Below are positions 11,188 through 23,447 of a DNA stretch of 64,000 bases, in pieces. The translations under genes and the position numbers were made by a program. The notes beneath the pieces are model-generated. The model did no database searches. It saw only the letters and a list, made by a program, of their open reading frames with translations, and was not told the origin of the DNA. Within the stretch, counting starts at the first letter, position 1. Every line of letters starts with the position of its first letter. The stretch covers positions 301,462,781-301,526,780 of the forward strand of contig NC_059072.1 of assembly GCF_020497125.1 (NCBI RefSeq), given 5' to 3'. Origin of the DNA: Mauremys mutica. Taxonomy: Eukaryota > Chordata > Testudines > Geoemydidae.

Positions 11188-14100
11188 CATAAGAACTGCC
11201 ATATTGGCTCAGACCAAGGCTCATCTTGCCCAGTATCCTGTCTCTGTACCAGACCTTTAGGAAGAGTGTACAGAACAGGGCAATTATGGAGTAATCCACC
11301 TGTCTTCCACTCCCAGCTTCTGGCAGTCAGAGTTTAGGGTGATTCCAAGCATGGGGCTATGTCCCTGCCATCTTGGCTAATAGCCATAGATGGACTTACC
11401 CTCCATGAACTTATCAGGTTGTTTTATGAACACATTTGTACTTTTGGCCACCATAATATCCCAAGGCAGAGTTCAATGGGTTATTTGTGCATTGTGCGAA
11501 AAAGTACTTCCCCTTGTTTGTATTAAACCTGCTGCCTATTAATTTAATCAGGTGATCGCTGGTTTTTGTATTTTGTGAAGGGGTAAATAACACTTTTTTC
11601 TATTCACTTTTGCCACACCATTCATGATTTTATAAACCTCTATCATATTCCCCCTTAATTGTCTCTTTTCTAAGATGAGCAGCCCTAATCCTTTTAGTGT
11701 CCCCTCATATGGAAACCGTTCCATACCCTTAATCATCTTTTTTTGGCCTTTCTCTAAACCTCTTCCAGTTCCACCATATCCTTTTTGAGATGGGGTGACA
11801 AAGTATTAAAGGTGTGGACATACCATAGATTTATATTGTGACATTATGGTATTTTCTATACCTTTTCTAATCGTTCCTAACATACCGTTAGCCTTTCTGA
11901 CTGCTGCTAGGCTTTGCGCAGGAGCTTTCAGAGAACTATCCAAGGTGATTTCAAGATCTCTTTCTTGGATGGCAACAGCTAATTTAGAACCCATCATTGT
12001 ATAAGTGTAGTTGGGATTATGTTTTCCATTGTGCATTCCTTTGCACTTAACTTTGAATTTCACCTGCCATTTTCTTCCCCACTCACCCAGTTTTATGAGG
12101 TCCCTTTGTAACTCCTCAGTCTGTTTTGGACTCAACTTTGTTGAATAATTTTGTAGCATCTGCACACTTTGCCACTTCATTGTTAACCCTCTTTACTAAA
12201 TCATTAATGAATATATTAAGCAGCACAGGCCCCAGTACAGATCTTTGGGGGACCCCACTTGTTCACCTCTCTCCATTGTGAAAACTGACCATTTATTCCT
12301 ACCCTTTGTTACCTTCTTTCAACCAGTTACTGATCCATGAGAGAACCTTCCCTCTTATCCCATCACTACTTAGTTTCCTTAAGATCCTTTGGTGAGGGAC
12401 CTTGTCAATGGCTTCCTGAAAATCCAAGTACACTATATAAATTGGATCACCAGTATCCCACATACTTGTTCACTCCTTCAAAGAATTCTAATAGATTCGT
12501 GAGGCCTGACTTCTCTTTAGAAAAAACATGTTGACTCTTCCCCAACAAATTTTGTTTATCTATGTATGTTCTTTACAATAGTTTCTTTCAATTCTCCTGG
12601 TGCTGGAGTTAGCCTCATCAGCTTGTAATTGCCAGGATCTTCTCTGGAGCCCTTTTAAAAAAAAATCAGCATTATGTTAGCTACCTTGCAGGCATCTGCT
12701 ACAGAGGCTGATTTCAGTGATAGGATTTGACTTCCAAATTTTAAAGGATGCCTTATTGCCTCTAACGGCCTCCATAACTCTGCACTTGGTCCTCCTACTT
12801 TAAAAAAAATATATTTGGGGTAGACATTTAATCTGAGCCTCCATTATGGTGTTTTTAAGTAGTATATATGCGGCTTGCATGTGACTGCTCTTTTTAATTT
12901 CCGTATAACTAGCATCCACATTCTTGTATAGTTCCCCTTATTAAATCTTAAGTGGTGGGTTTTCCTTTTTCTCTCCCTCCTCCCCACCCCCCCATAAGGA
13001 TGCTAAATTTAATTATATTATGTCACTATTGCCAAGCAGTTCAGCTATGGAAAGTTGCTCTTGGGCCCAAGCCTGTGTTCCACTAATGATTAAATCAAGA
13101 ACTTCCTTTTTCCTTGTGGGTTCCAGGACTAGCTGCTCCAAGAAGCAGTCATTAATGATGTCTAGAAATGTTATCTCTGCATCACACCCTGTCGGTGACA
13201 TTTACCCAGGCAATATAAGGGTAGTTGAAATCCCCCATTATTATTGTGTTTTCTGGTTTTGTAGCCTCTCTAACATCCCCTATCATTTCAGAATCACCAT
13301 CACCATGCTGGTCATGTGATCCCTAGTATATGACAATTGCTATACTCTTATTACTCAAGAATAGAATTTCTATCCAGAGAGATTCTATGGCACTGTTTGA
13401 GTCACTGAAGATTTACACCTTATCTGACTGCCTTTTTTTTTTTTAAACATATAGTGCCACTCTCCCACCAGTGCAATCTACTCTGTCGTGCCTATATATT
13501 TTGTTCCCTGGTATTACTGTATCCCATTGATTTTCTTTATTCTACCAAGTTTCTGTGTGGCTGTTACAGCAATATCCTCATTTAATGTCAGGCATTCTAG
13601 GTCACCTATCTTAGACTCCTAGCATCTGTATATAAGCACTTACGCATTTTGTCAATATTTAGCTGCTTGCCTTCATGTGTCATGTTTAACTGGATCTCTT
13701 TTACATTTGGCTGTTCCTCACTAAATCCTACCTGTACTTTATCAACGTCTGTCCTATCCTCTATACTGGGATATAGAGTTCCCCCTCTAATAATTTCATC
13801 CCTAAGAGATATCTCTGTCAGAACCATGTGCTCCTCTGCACCTGTCAGCATTCCCCCAATCCTTAGTTTAAAATCTCCTCTGCAACCTTTTTAACTGTAC
13901 ATGCCAGCAGTCTGCTTCCATTTTGGTTTGGTGGAGCCCGTCCCTTCTGTATAGGCTACTCTTTCCCCAAAAGGTACCCCCAGTTTCTAATAAACCTCAA
14001 TTCCTCCTCTCTACGCCATCGTCTCATCCACACATTTAGATTTTGCAGTTCTTCCTGGCCCTGCACAGGGAACTGGAAGCATTTCAGAGAATACTACCGT

Positions 14101-14756
14101 GGAGGTCCTGGACTTTAATCTCCTACCTAAAAGCCTAAGTTTGGCCTCCAGGACCTCTCTACTGCCTTTTCCTATGTCACTGGTACCTACATGTACCACA
14201 ACCACTGGCTCCTCCCAGCACTACCTATAAGGCTATCTTGATGTCCCGTCAGATCTGCTACCTTCACACCCGGTAGGCAGTTCACCATGCAGTTCTCTAG
14301 GTCACCACAAACCTAACTATCTATGTTTCTAATAATCCAATCACCCACCATTATTATCTGTTTCTTCCTAATAACTGGGGTCCCTATCCCCAGAGGGATA
14401 TTCTCAGTACAAGAGGATATCATGACATCATCTGGAAGGTGGATCCCAACTATGAGATGGTTTCCCTCTGCTCCAGCTTGATGCTCTCCTGCCCTGAGAC
14501 TTTCACCCTCCTTAACAGCACAGGGGCTGTTGGACAGGAAGTGGGACCACTCTACTCTGTCCCTAATAGCGTCTTCTATGTACCTCTCTGTCTCCCTATG
14601 CTCCTCAGGTTCAGACACTCTGGCCTCAAGAGCCTGTACTCTGTCTCTGGGGGCTGTGAGTTGCTTGAACTGCATGCAAACATATGCCACCTGCCCATGA
14701 CAAGCAAGAGGCCAAAAGCACTCAAGTCTTGTTTAGGAGAGGTCAGGCTGCTGTAG
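11188..14756 (-). mobile_element. CR1 LINE, long degenerate copy
   Basis: About 3.6 kb antisense. From the minus strand's 5' end: ORF1 with a coiled-coil stretch and an SGNH-esterase-like part (14690-14011), endonuclease C-terminus (about 13201-13013, LDIINDCFLEQLVLEPTRKK then LDLIISG), reverse-transcriptase C-terminal part (12180-11806), and a 3' UTR ending near 11188 (ataagaactgccatattggc). Part of the linker and RT N-terminus is deleted near 12690-12720. Frameshifts and stops show it is dead. Confidence 0.9.
14011..14690 (-). pseudogene. CR1 ORF1 remnant with esterase-like motifs
   Basis: The upstream part (14690-14520) is Glu/Arg-rich and reads as a coiled coil. Further on, VGDWIIRN sits where a GDS(L) block is expected, and VVVHVGTSDIG sits where the GTND block of SGNH hydrolases falls. 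The serine is Trp and the Asn is Ser, so the hydrolase would be inactive. CR1/L2 ORF1 proteins are known to carry such an esterase domain. The two parts are in different frames. Confidence 0.7.
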
Positions 14757-15519
14757 GCATCAGAGTTGACTCTCTAAAGCCTTTTCAATAAAAGCACTTC
14801 CATTGTTAAGATGATGCCACACAAGATTTTTATGCCCTGAGGCCATTCAACTAGGAGGAGAAAACATTTAAACAATTTGATCTGTAACCAATCTATATAA
14901 AAGGATTTATTTACAAACTGTTTCCCCAACCATGTGATACTTGCAACAGCCATTAGGTCTGCATTACGTATAAAACTATTTAATGCCCATTTCTCAACAT
15001 TCAAGAACATTGTTAAAACAAATGTATAATATACACATGGAAAAAAAAACCTAGTTTAATAATACAGTATTTTAAAAACAAATCAAATCAAACTGAAATG
15101 CTACCCTGTAAAAGTATAGGGGGAGGTTTACCTGCTATTTTCCTAATCTGTTCTGGATTTCAGAATACTAACTAGCTTTTTTCTAATGCCAGCTAATGGT
15201 TACTTTCTCTTATTTACCCTGACATATTATATGACCAGAAAAACATTAGACATGGTCCTTATAGTCATGTATCCTGTTTCTGATCTTGGCAACTATGAGT
15301 TACTTCATAAAATGTACTAAAACCCCATACTGGAAAGATATTCAATAATATTGACTAACATTTCTTTCTAACCCAAGGGAGGTATTGGTTGGCTTATACT
15401 AGGCTCAGGCCTAGCTAGTGTAACTGTGGCAGATATTGTAATTATTCTTAGAAATGTCTAAATCCTTGTTTCAATTTAGTAAGCTCCGTACCTCCAAGTG
15501 CTATAGCAGTGACTTCAAT

Positions 15520-16210
15520 GGGTCAACGTTATGTGTTATGTCAAAAAGTATTTCCTTTTATCAATTGTAAATCTGATGACTTTTAATTCCTACAGGTGTC
15601 CCCTTGTCCTTTTATTATTAGATAGTAAATAGAATTATCCTAAAAACCCTCTTAATGCCAAATATACCCCTATCATGTCCCTCTTGTTCATCTTCATTCT
15701 GTGCAACATCTCTAATCGATATACTCTCCCCTCATATGCCTCTAATCATTTTCATTTCCCTTTCTGGATCTCTTCTATTTCTGCTATAAGATTTCTGAAA
15801 CAGGGTGAGCAAAACCAAACACAGTATTCACGATCAGGCACACCATCAATTCAGCCAATGGCATGATAGTATTTTTCTGTAGTACTCTCTTCACTTCTTT
15901 TTTTTTTTAATGCAGCTTTGCATCTCATTTGCTATATTGATTGCTTCTGCATACTGAGCAGATGTTCACACTGAATTGTCTGCAATTATGTCATTTTCTT
16001 GAGTAGTTACATTTAATTTAAAATGTTTGTCTGTGTATGAGGAGTAAGACTGTTCTTCCATGCGTAGTGCATGAAACTCATTTCCATTGAATTTCATCTG
16101 CCTTGTGTCACCCAATTTCCTATCACTGTCAAGTTCTTCTGAAATCTCACTACGCTAACAAACATGGCATACTCTACACATTTTATAACCTCATTATTCA
16201 CTACCTCTTG
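15520..16210 (-). mobile_element. Old CR1-like LINE remnant
   Basis: Diverged antisense sequence with the CR1 3' order: a fragment like gtcaaaaagtatttcctttt, then tgtccccttgtccttttatt, atcatgtccctcttgttcat, gggtgagcaaaaccaaacac (the 'not all the same family' CR1 subfamily wording in DNA), and cttgtgtcacccaatttcct near the end. It is much older than the copy at 17190. Confidence 0.6.
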
Positions 16211-16300
16211 CAAATAATTAGGTTAATAGCTATTTAGATTAACTGGTTATGAAATAAATGTAATGATCATTATTTTACAATTTAATAATACTGGTTTTAC

Positions 16301-16455
16301 CATTAGTTCTGGGAAGCCAACAACGATAGTAGCATAATTATGCACATCCGAGAGAATCCTGTTGGGCGAGCTGATCTTTTGTCCCACAGCTACGCTTAGG
16401 TTCTCTGAAGATAGTTGGTCACTTGAAACTGTGTGCGGCACACACAAATCGGGTG
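16301..16455 (-). CDS. VWA8: VWA8 exon 13 of window
   Basis: This 155-bp exon completes an Ala codon and encodes 51 residues: [40 protein letters not shown] and [11 protein letters not shown]. Acceptor ccactttag, donor gtaaaa. The blocks [24 protein letters not shown] and [13 protein letters not shown] are very strong VWA8 matches. Confidence 0.97.
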
Positions 16456-17189
16456 CTAAAGTGGGGAATCAAATGATAAGCATTAAATCCAGATAAGCAA
16501 GAGGAACCAATTATCCTTACAAGCACTGAGCACTAATTACCATTATTCTTTTTATCATAATTCAATAGGAATAAAATGAAGAAAAGAAGTCAAGACCTGT
16601 TTGCTATATTGTACTACATCCAATAACATGAGGTTAAATTAACATTATTTTGGTTGCAAAGTCAAGCACTCAAAAGTTAGGAAAGCCTTAATTCTGCCAA
16701 CTTGTGTCCTCGTATGCGTTGAATGAGACAACAGTGAAATGTATATGCCCAAGGGAGCAAAATTAAAGAATATGCAATATCCTAATTTTCTACCTAAATA
16801 ACTTTCTTTTAATATAGAATTTTTGTATATAATTTCCTAGGTTTTTATGAGTTTTTTTCTTTTAAAGGGAAAAAATATAATCACATTCTATATTCTGTAT
16901 AATCATATACAACTGTAACAATTCCCCCACCCAATAATGAATCATCAGCATGGTTTCAACTGGGAACCTTTCACACTGCAACAGAGACTGATGCTACTAG
17001 GACTACAGGAATCACCATGTTAGCTGGCAGCAACAGAAGACTTTTTTCTGAAGTGTGGGGGTGGGCTGCTGGTTGCAGGTGCTGGGTCTGGGGACTGGTC
17101 AGGGGGATGACCAGCCTAACGAGGATCTCTCTTGCCCCCACTCTCAGCCCTGGGAATCTCTGGCCCCAAGTATTTACCCATTTGCTGCT

Positions 17190-18340
17190 CTTCTCTGTAC
17201 TTCTTCCAATTCTATTAACTTTTTTGAGATGGGGCAACCAGAACTGCACACAAGTATTCAAGGTGTGGGCATACAATGGATTTATATAGTGGCATTATGA
17301 TATTTTCTGTCTTATTATCTATCCCTTTTCTAATGGTTCCTAACATTCTGTTAGGTTTTTGACTGCTGCTGCAGATTGAGCAGGTGTTTTCAGAGAACTA
17401 GCCATAATGACTCTAAAATCTCTTTCTTAAGTAGTCACAGAAAATATAGACCACATCATTTTATATGTATAGTTGGGACTATATTTTCCAATTACTTTGC
17501 ATTTATCAACATTAAATTTCATCTGCCATTTTATTGCCCAGTCACCCAGTTTTGTGAGAAACCTTTGCAATTCTTCCCAGTCAGCTTTGGACTTAACTAT
17601 CTTGAGTAATTCTGTATCCTCGGCAAACTTTGCCACCTCACTATTCACCCCCTTTTCCAGATCATTTATGAATATATTGAACAGCACTGGGCCCAGTTCA
17701 GATCCATGGGGGACCTTGCTATTGACATTTCTCTCCACTGACCATTTATTCCTATCCTTTGTTTCCTATTTTTAACCAGTTACTAATCCATGAGAAGACC
17801 CTTCCTCTTATCCCATGACTCCGTACTTTGCTTAAGCGCCTTTGGTGAGGGACCTTGTCAAAGGCCTTCTGAAAGTCCAAGTACACTATATCCATATATC
17901 ATCCTTGTTCACATAATTGTTGACCCTCCTCCCCATTAAAGAATTCTAATAGATTAGTAAGGCATGATATCCTTTTACAAAAGCCTTGTTGATTCTTCCC
18001 CAACAAATCATGTTCATCTCTGTGTCTGATAATTCTGTCCTTTATTATAGTTTCAACCAATTTGCCTGGTAGTGAAGTTAGGCTTACCAGTCTGTAATTG
18101 CCAGAATCTCCTCTGGAGCCTTTTTTAATAATTGGTGTTACATTAGCTATCCACCAATCATCTGGTTCAGAGGCTGATTTAAGTGGTAGGTTACATACCA
18201 GAGTTAGTAGTTCTGCAATTTCATATTTGAGTTCCTTCATAACTCTTGGGTGAATAACATCTGGTCCTTATGCTTTATTACAGTTTAATTTATCAATTTG
18301 TTCCAAACCTGCCTCTACTGACAATGTTCAATAATTGTGG
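17190..18340 (-). mobile_element. CR1 LINE, 5'-truncated, RT remnants
   Basis: The antisense copy contains the RT N-terminal region (18240-17899: VTPIIKKGSRGDSGNYRLVS and NQQGFCKRISCLTNLLEF) and the palm (17738-17427: [20 protein letters not shown], then AKFAEDTELLK). The catalytic FADD motif reads FAED, and frameshifts separate the pieces, so it is inactive. It ends at 17190 without a 3' tail. Confidence 0.9.
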
Positions 18341-18612
18341 CATGCTGGCAACATTTTTCTGAGGAATACAATTGAGAGAAGGAAAACGGCACGTTTTAAC
18401 TCAATATCTCAGGCAAATCTGAATGGAATTTCATGGGATATTGAAAAGGAATTTCAGAAGCCTAAAGGGTTCTTCCTCATGAATGTCAAAGTCTGCTACA
18501 AACAATGGAGGCGTGAGAGCTCCTCAAATGAAAGGTTGCAAGAATCACTTGTAATGGAAAGTGATAGGCAGTCTAAATAAAGGGGTTGCTACCAGCACCC
18601 CCTATAATAGGG

Positions 18613-18640
18613 GTGTGTGTGTGTGTGTGTGTGTGTGTGT
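18613..18640. repeat. GT microsatellite
   Basis: About 14 uninterrupted GT units. Purine-pyrimidine alternation; likely length-polymorphic. Confidence 0.95.
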
Positions 18641-18860
18641 ACAGTTCTCAAAATTTCTGAGGCATTTTATTCAAACAATTCCAAGCCTATGTACAGAACT
18701 TTGCCATCTTTTTTGAAACAATGATATGAATAACACACTACAGTAAAAGAATCAGACATGAAATTACTCAAACATCTAAAGTACAAGAATGTTGTTTGTA
18801 CAGGCACAAACATAGAGTTGATTAAAAAAAAAAAGAGTGACACAGGTTTACACTGAGTAC

Positions 18861-18970
18861 CTGTTGTTAAACCAAAACCCTTGTCAACTGGGTCTTCATT
18901 CAATGCATGCAGCTGGCAAACTCCACTCTCTTCAGACACCATATGCGCTGGCTTGGTTAAAAGAAATTTC
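18861..18970 (-). CDS. VWA8: VWA8 exon 12 of window
   Basis: This 110-bp exon completes a Gln codon and encodes [20 protein letters not shown] and [16 protein letters not shown], then one base. Acceptor tatttacag, donor gtactc. The blocks LLTKPAH, SGVCQL and GFG match VWA8. The exon has no recognised catalytic motif. Confidence 0.95.
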
Positions 18971-19738
18971 CTGTAAATAATGCAGACTTATTAAAAAAAA
19001 TGGTGTAACAAGAATATTTATTTGTTAAATAGTAAAAAATACTCTATAATTATATGACAAGGATCTCAACATGTTTTACTTAAAATTAATGAAGCCTCAC
19101 AACACATCTGAGGTAGGTAAGCATTTATCCTCTCTAGTTTACAGGTCGAGAAAGTAAACCATAGAGAAGCAGATTTGCTTACAGTAACTATTTATACACT
19201 TTTATTTATTGTGAGGTTAAACAGAAACTGGAAAATGGAGCACTGTTTGTTCCATTAAACTATGAATCAAAGTAACTAGGAGAGTAGACTAATGAGCCAG
19301 ATTTTCAGTTAGTCACACTAATATTGGCAAGGACCTAATTTATACAGGCATAAATACCAGTTGTGTAAAATGTGCTATGAATGTGGACATAGCCAAATTT
19401 GGTCTAGATTTTCAGTGGTGCAAATTTACATAAGCTCATCTTGCACACTCACCACTCTGGATTCACCAGTGCAATTTGGGCACGGGGAAATCTGCACCTC
19501 TAAGAAATCTGACTGTAGGCATCTAACCATAGACACAAACAAAATCAGTAAATTTGTGTGGGCACATCAGGCATTTGTGCAGGTAGGTTAGATGCACACA
19601 AATACTGGTGTGCAGCTGCAAATATTGCCAAATATCTCAATTTGTTCTATATTTGTATAGTTCTTAGCACAGGGAATCCTGATCCATGACTTGGGCTCCT
19701 AGATACTACCAAACAAATAATGAATTGGGTTAACTTAC
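18971..19738 (-). other. VWA8 intron between exons 11 and 12
   Basis: 768 bp. A MIR-like remnant lies at about 19075-19190. The remainder (19200-19730) is not recognised. Confidence 0.85.
19075..19190 (-). repeat. MIR-like remnant
   Basis: Weak match to antisense MIR: catctgaggtaggtaagcat, then tctctagtttacaggtcgag and aaaccatagagaagcagatt. Confidence 0.5.
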
Positions 19739-19864
19739 TGATTTGTTTTGCTTTCCACCAAGAGCCAACGGTCTTCAGCCACTAGGAAAACAGATCTGAG
19801 ATTGATAGGTAGTGAGATAGTATGAGTTCGACCCTCCAGTACATCCAGCACAATAAGGTGGTTT
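19739..19864 (-). CDS. VWA8: VWA8 exon 11 of window
   Basis: This 126-bp exon completes the Gly codon, encodes NHLIVLDVLEGRTHTISLPI and NLRSVFLVAEDRWLLVESKT N, and leaves two bases of a Gln codon. Acceptor tttcacag, donor gtaagt. The blocks VLDVLEGRTHTISLPINL and VAED.WLLVESK are characteristic of vertebrate VWA8. Confidence 0.96.
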
Positions 19865-19964
19865 CTGTGAAATGTAAACCAAGAAAACAATCATGAGGCA
19901 GAGAATGTATATGAGAAATCTATTTTTTTAAACAAAAGCTATGTAATTTATAGTTAACTCTCAC
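19865..19964 (-). other. VWA8 intron between exons 10 and 11 (100 bp)
   Basis: Only 100 bp, with a canonical gtgaga donor and tttcacag acceptor on the minus strand. No insertion is seen in it, in contrast to its repeat-filled neighbours. Confidence 0.93.
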
Positions 19965-20029
19965 CCTTCTTCTTTGTAGAACACCAGCCAGTTTTTATGT
20001 GAAAACTCTCTGCACATTTTGTGACTGAT
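19965..20029 (-). CDS. VWA8: VWA8 exon 10 of window
   Basis: This 65-bp exon encodes 21 residues, ISHKMCREFSHKNWLVFYKE plus E, and two bases of a Gly codon. Acceptor tttttttag, donor gtgaga. It is too small for ORF calling and was found by its match to the VWA8 block KMC.EFSHKNWLVFYKE. Only 100 bp separates it from exon 11. Confidence 0.95.
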
Positions 20030-20149
20030 CTAAAAAAATGCATTACACATCAATTACAATTTGTCAGGTCAGTTCCCAATAGTTTACCTGACTCCTTACA
20101 TTTTTAGTTATGCTTTTTTCTGGTTAGAAAGGTCAGAAACTAAAATATT

Positions 20150-20310
20150 TGGCCAAGATGATCAAAAAAGTGTGCCTAAAGTTAGGTTTCTAAACCCACA
20201 TTTAGGCACATAAATAGGTGGCCTGATTTTCAAGAGTGCTGAGAATCAAGCAGCAATCACTGAATCATACCAAATTTGCTAGTTTTTCTTTAAGTAATGA
20301 TAACCGCATC
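20150..20310. repeat. Ancient interspersed repeat (unnamed)
   Basis: The aagttaggtttctaaaccca / tttaggcacataaataggtg / gcctgattttcaagagtgct wording recurs, from memory, in turtle and bird genomes. It relates loosely to the 41461-41560 copy. Confidence 0.5.
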
Positions 20311-20551
20311 TCAAAGCACTTTCCCACCTACTCCAAATTCATAAATTGCATTATAGTAAAATGAATTACAGATCACTCTGCTCTGGGCTCAACAGGACCG
20401 CAACAATGTGTAACGTTCTGTAACTCTTAGCAAAATATCTGAAAGGGTTTCATTGTAAAAATTACATATCCCTAGACAGCATCCCTTATTTATTGCCCTT
20501 CTATTCTGTAATGATGATATATTCTGCTGGTACAAAACTGAGAATTCAAAA

Positions 20552-20573
20552 TCTATCTATCTATCTATCTATC
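20552..20573. repeat. CTAT tetranucleotide microsatellite
   Basis: About five to six ATCT units followed by atcgatcg. Confidence 0.95.
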
Positions 20574-20699
20574 GATCGCAGTACACAATTAACTGTTTGT
20601 TCCATAAAAGATAGAAAGGAAGCTATCCTGCTAGCATGTCTGTAATACTGAGCTCTGATAGGTCTGGTATAGTCTAGCCAGGAAGTTGTTGTTCCTCAC

Positions 20700-20816
20700 C
20701 GGCTCCTCCTTGTTGCCCCACCAGGATGCTCTCTTTGGAACTTCTTGGGTATCTGATGAGAATAAAAGTCTATGAATGGCACCAGTTTTCGTATCCAGCA
20801 ACAAGACAACATTACT
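20700..20816 (-). CDS. VWA8: VWA8 exon 9 of window
   Basis: This 117-bp exon holds exactly 39 codons, SNVVLLLDTKTGAIHRLLFS, SDTQEVPKRASWWGNKEEP. Acceptor tgtttacag, donor gtgagg. It begins a tight cluster of five exons (9-13) within 4.5 kb. The LLLDT.TGA.HRL motif reads like a propeller-blade strand pair. Its length is a multiple of three, so skipping it would keep the frame. Confidence 0.94.
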
Positions 20817-23296
20817 CTGTAAACAGAAAAGAGAGCATTACGCCCAGTCTTCTTAAAGCTCACAGCTCCAGATCTACATGAAGGTGTCTTTGTTCTTTGC
20901 AACTGAAGCTACTTAATGTCACAAGGAAATTTAATTTCGAAAGTATGAATTGGATTTTACTTGGCTGGAAAATTGCAGACTGGATCCTCTGGTCTAGCAA
21001 AGCTGATCTCAGTGCAGAACTGATGAAGTAAGGCAAAGGTACAACTTAACTGACAATGGTTGGTCCAGATGAATGGTGCTATTTTAAAATTCTGTAATGT
21101 TTTATTCATGCTGAAAAAAATCAAATTTGTTTGTTTGTAAAGTTTACATCAATATTTAGAAGGAATTGTATAAGTCTAATGTTAATTTACAGTGGCCTAA
21201 TGTGATTTACGCAGTTAAGGCTTAAATCACCTGTAGCAGCCATTTGCCGTCAACTACACAGGAAAGTCTTACCAGCTTTGCTTCTTCTATCTTACTAAAA
21301 GATTTGCCGCAACTCTTGTGTTTCTTTAACATTATGCTAGAACAACAGAACCTCCCTCCCCCGAATATTTAAATCATATGGAATTTGAAAAACTATTATA
21401 TGGAAAAAGGTTAAGCTATAATTTGATATTATTGTGTGGCTCCTGTAGCATCACTTTAAATATTTATTTTTAAAACATTCTAAAGTTGTTCCTAAGGCAT
21501 TAAACTTTTAAGGACTCGGGAAAATGATCACACACAGCCAACCTTAACTGCTCTAAATTAAATTTTGAAAGCTACAAAAGAATAAGCTAATTAAGTCTTG
21601 TATTTCATTACTTCATTAATGTCTTGGCTCTAAATCTTTGTCATTCAGTGAAATGCTACGTTCTTCAAGGTTTTTTTTTTTAAAGGACATATTAAAAGTC
21701 AACTGTATGCGTGTCTAACATCTGAAGTAATACAAGTGAACGATAAAGGACTAAAAAGGTGAAGTCCATAAGATTCTCCCTAAATAAAATATGTACTAAC
21801 TCAATCTGAGTCACAGTTTTTGCGGGTAACCTTCAGATTTTCTCTAGGGCTGTTATTTTAGAGGAATGAACTTTTCATTTTGAATGAGAGCTTATTGTAG
21901 CTAAATATGGTAAAACATTTAAAATATTATCATGACATTTGTAGCATTTGGAAAATTCAGCTGCAGCTCAACTCTTCTAATAAAAGAAGAATTTACTAAA
22001 TGCTCACGTATTCCAACCCAAATTATAGAAATGTGGCCCAGGAGAGAGTTTGTTTTGGATTTTGGTTTTCTGCCATATTGTATTTATAAACTTCTGCATC
22101 AGCATAGCTGAACTGAAGAAATGCATTAGCCTTCCAAGACACAAAAAACCCCATATGAATCAGTTATGTTCTTCTACTTAGTATTAAGTTTATACGTGCA
22201 GTTGGCAGTATAAAAAGCCTCTCTACTCCACCCCTTTTGATGTTAATGGTTTCCTTCTGTGCTAAGTGACCGATGGCATATTCTGTCTGTGTTTAATAAT
22301 AGAATTTTGTGTCACTTGTGAACACATCCAACTGCAGTTCTGGCAATCCTTCAAGTGGGATGGGAAAAGATGCTGATATGCAGTTCCGTTATGTTTGTTC
22401 TCGACTGGGAGAAAAGTAACCTTTGGGTGACCTCGTGACCCTGATGTCTGGAATTCCAAACTTTGGACAGATGTAATAACCAGCCTCATGAGTGGCGTTC
22501 TTTTATTTTTAGTGTCTGAACAGTTTTCCTTTCCTTACTGCTGCTTTTATTTGAGTTAGGATTTTTCTCTTAAAAGTCCTTAAACCAAACAGGGCTGTGA
22601 TTTCACTGCTGAGTGGAGAAGTTGTGCTCAATAATCTTGTAGGCATAGTGGGGAGTAGGGGGGAGCGGCCGCAGATAAAAGTAATAATTTAAATATTTAA
22701 CCCTCACTTACTTTCTCCTTTTTAAACATCTTTCTTGCTCACAACTAAATTTCCTGTCCCTTGGTCCTTAACTCCATTCCCAGTTTCTCCCTCTTATATG
22801 CCTCCTCCCAGACACAACCATGCTCAGACATGCAGTTTCTTCCTCTCCTGTCTTATATGCCCCACCTCCCTGGACGCACATATATGCAACAAATTCAAAT
22901 ATTTCTCCCCTTTCAGTTTATAGATGAGACTTTCTTACTGGCTCGTGGGCCTTGCAAAGTAAACCTCTCCCTACAGTGTGTGCTCCCAAAGCCTCCCTTA
23001 CACAGGCAGCTTCTCCTAGCACTGCTACCTGCAGATCTCAGGTGACACTGACACATTTAGCAACCGTGTCACTGTATATCTGTAAAACGGAGGTAGAGAA
23101 AGTAAGTGCAAGAAGTCTGTGTAGTGGATTTGAAGTTCCTGGGTTCCAACTCTGCTGAACTCTGAGCTGGGAAAAAAAATAGTATATGAACATGTAACAA
23201 TCACAATGCATACACAAAAGAAGGCAGAAGCAAGGTTTGCTGTAGCAAACTGAAAACTGTTTTCCCAAATTGTGGATGTTTATACTTGTAAACTTA

Positions 23297-23447
23297 GGGT
23301 TTGTCTACATTATGTGGTAATGCACTCTACAGGAACTTTTAGTTTCTACCAGCAGGATCTGCATGGACCAATTAATGTACAATCCGTTTGTGTGCTTTAG
23401 GAATCACACCCCGGTAGAGTGCATTACCTCACCATGCAGACAAGTCC
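23297..23447. mobile_element. PIF/Harbinger-like MITE, TTA duplication
   Basis: A 151-bp element with ends gggtttgtctacat / inverse of atgcagacaagtcc and inner inverted arms ggtaatgcactcta / tagagtgcattacc. TTA flanks both sides (23294-23296, 23448-23450). Non-coding. Confidence 0.75.

Larger units (their letters stand above)
10980..16300 (-). other. VWA8 intron between exons 13 and 14
   Basis: 5,321 bp. Most of it is a long CR1 copy (11188-14756) and an older CR1-like remnant (15520-16210). The stretch 14760-15515 is AT-rich with no recognised element. Confidence 0.85.
16456..18860 (-). other. VWA8 intron between exons 12 and 13
   Basis: 2,405 bp. It is dominated by a 5'-truncated CR1 (17190-18340) and a GT microsatellite (18613-18640). 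The stretch 16460-17180 shows nothing recognisable. Confidence 0.85.
20030..20699 (-). other. VWA8 intron between exons 9 and 10
   Basis: 670 bp. It holds an ancient interspersed repeat (about 20150-20310) and a CTAT microsatellite (20552-20573). Confidence 0.85.
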
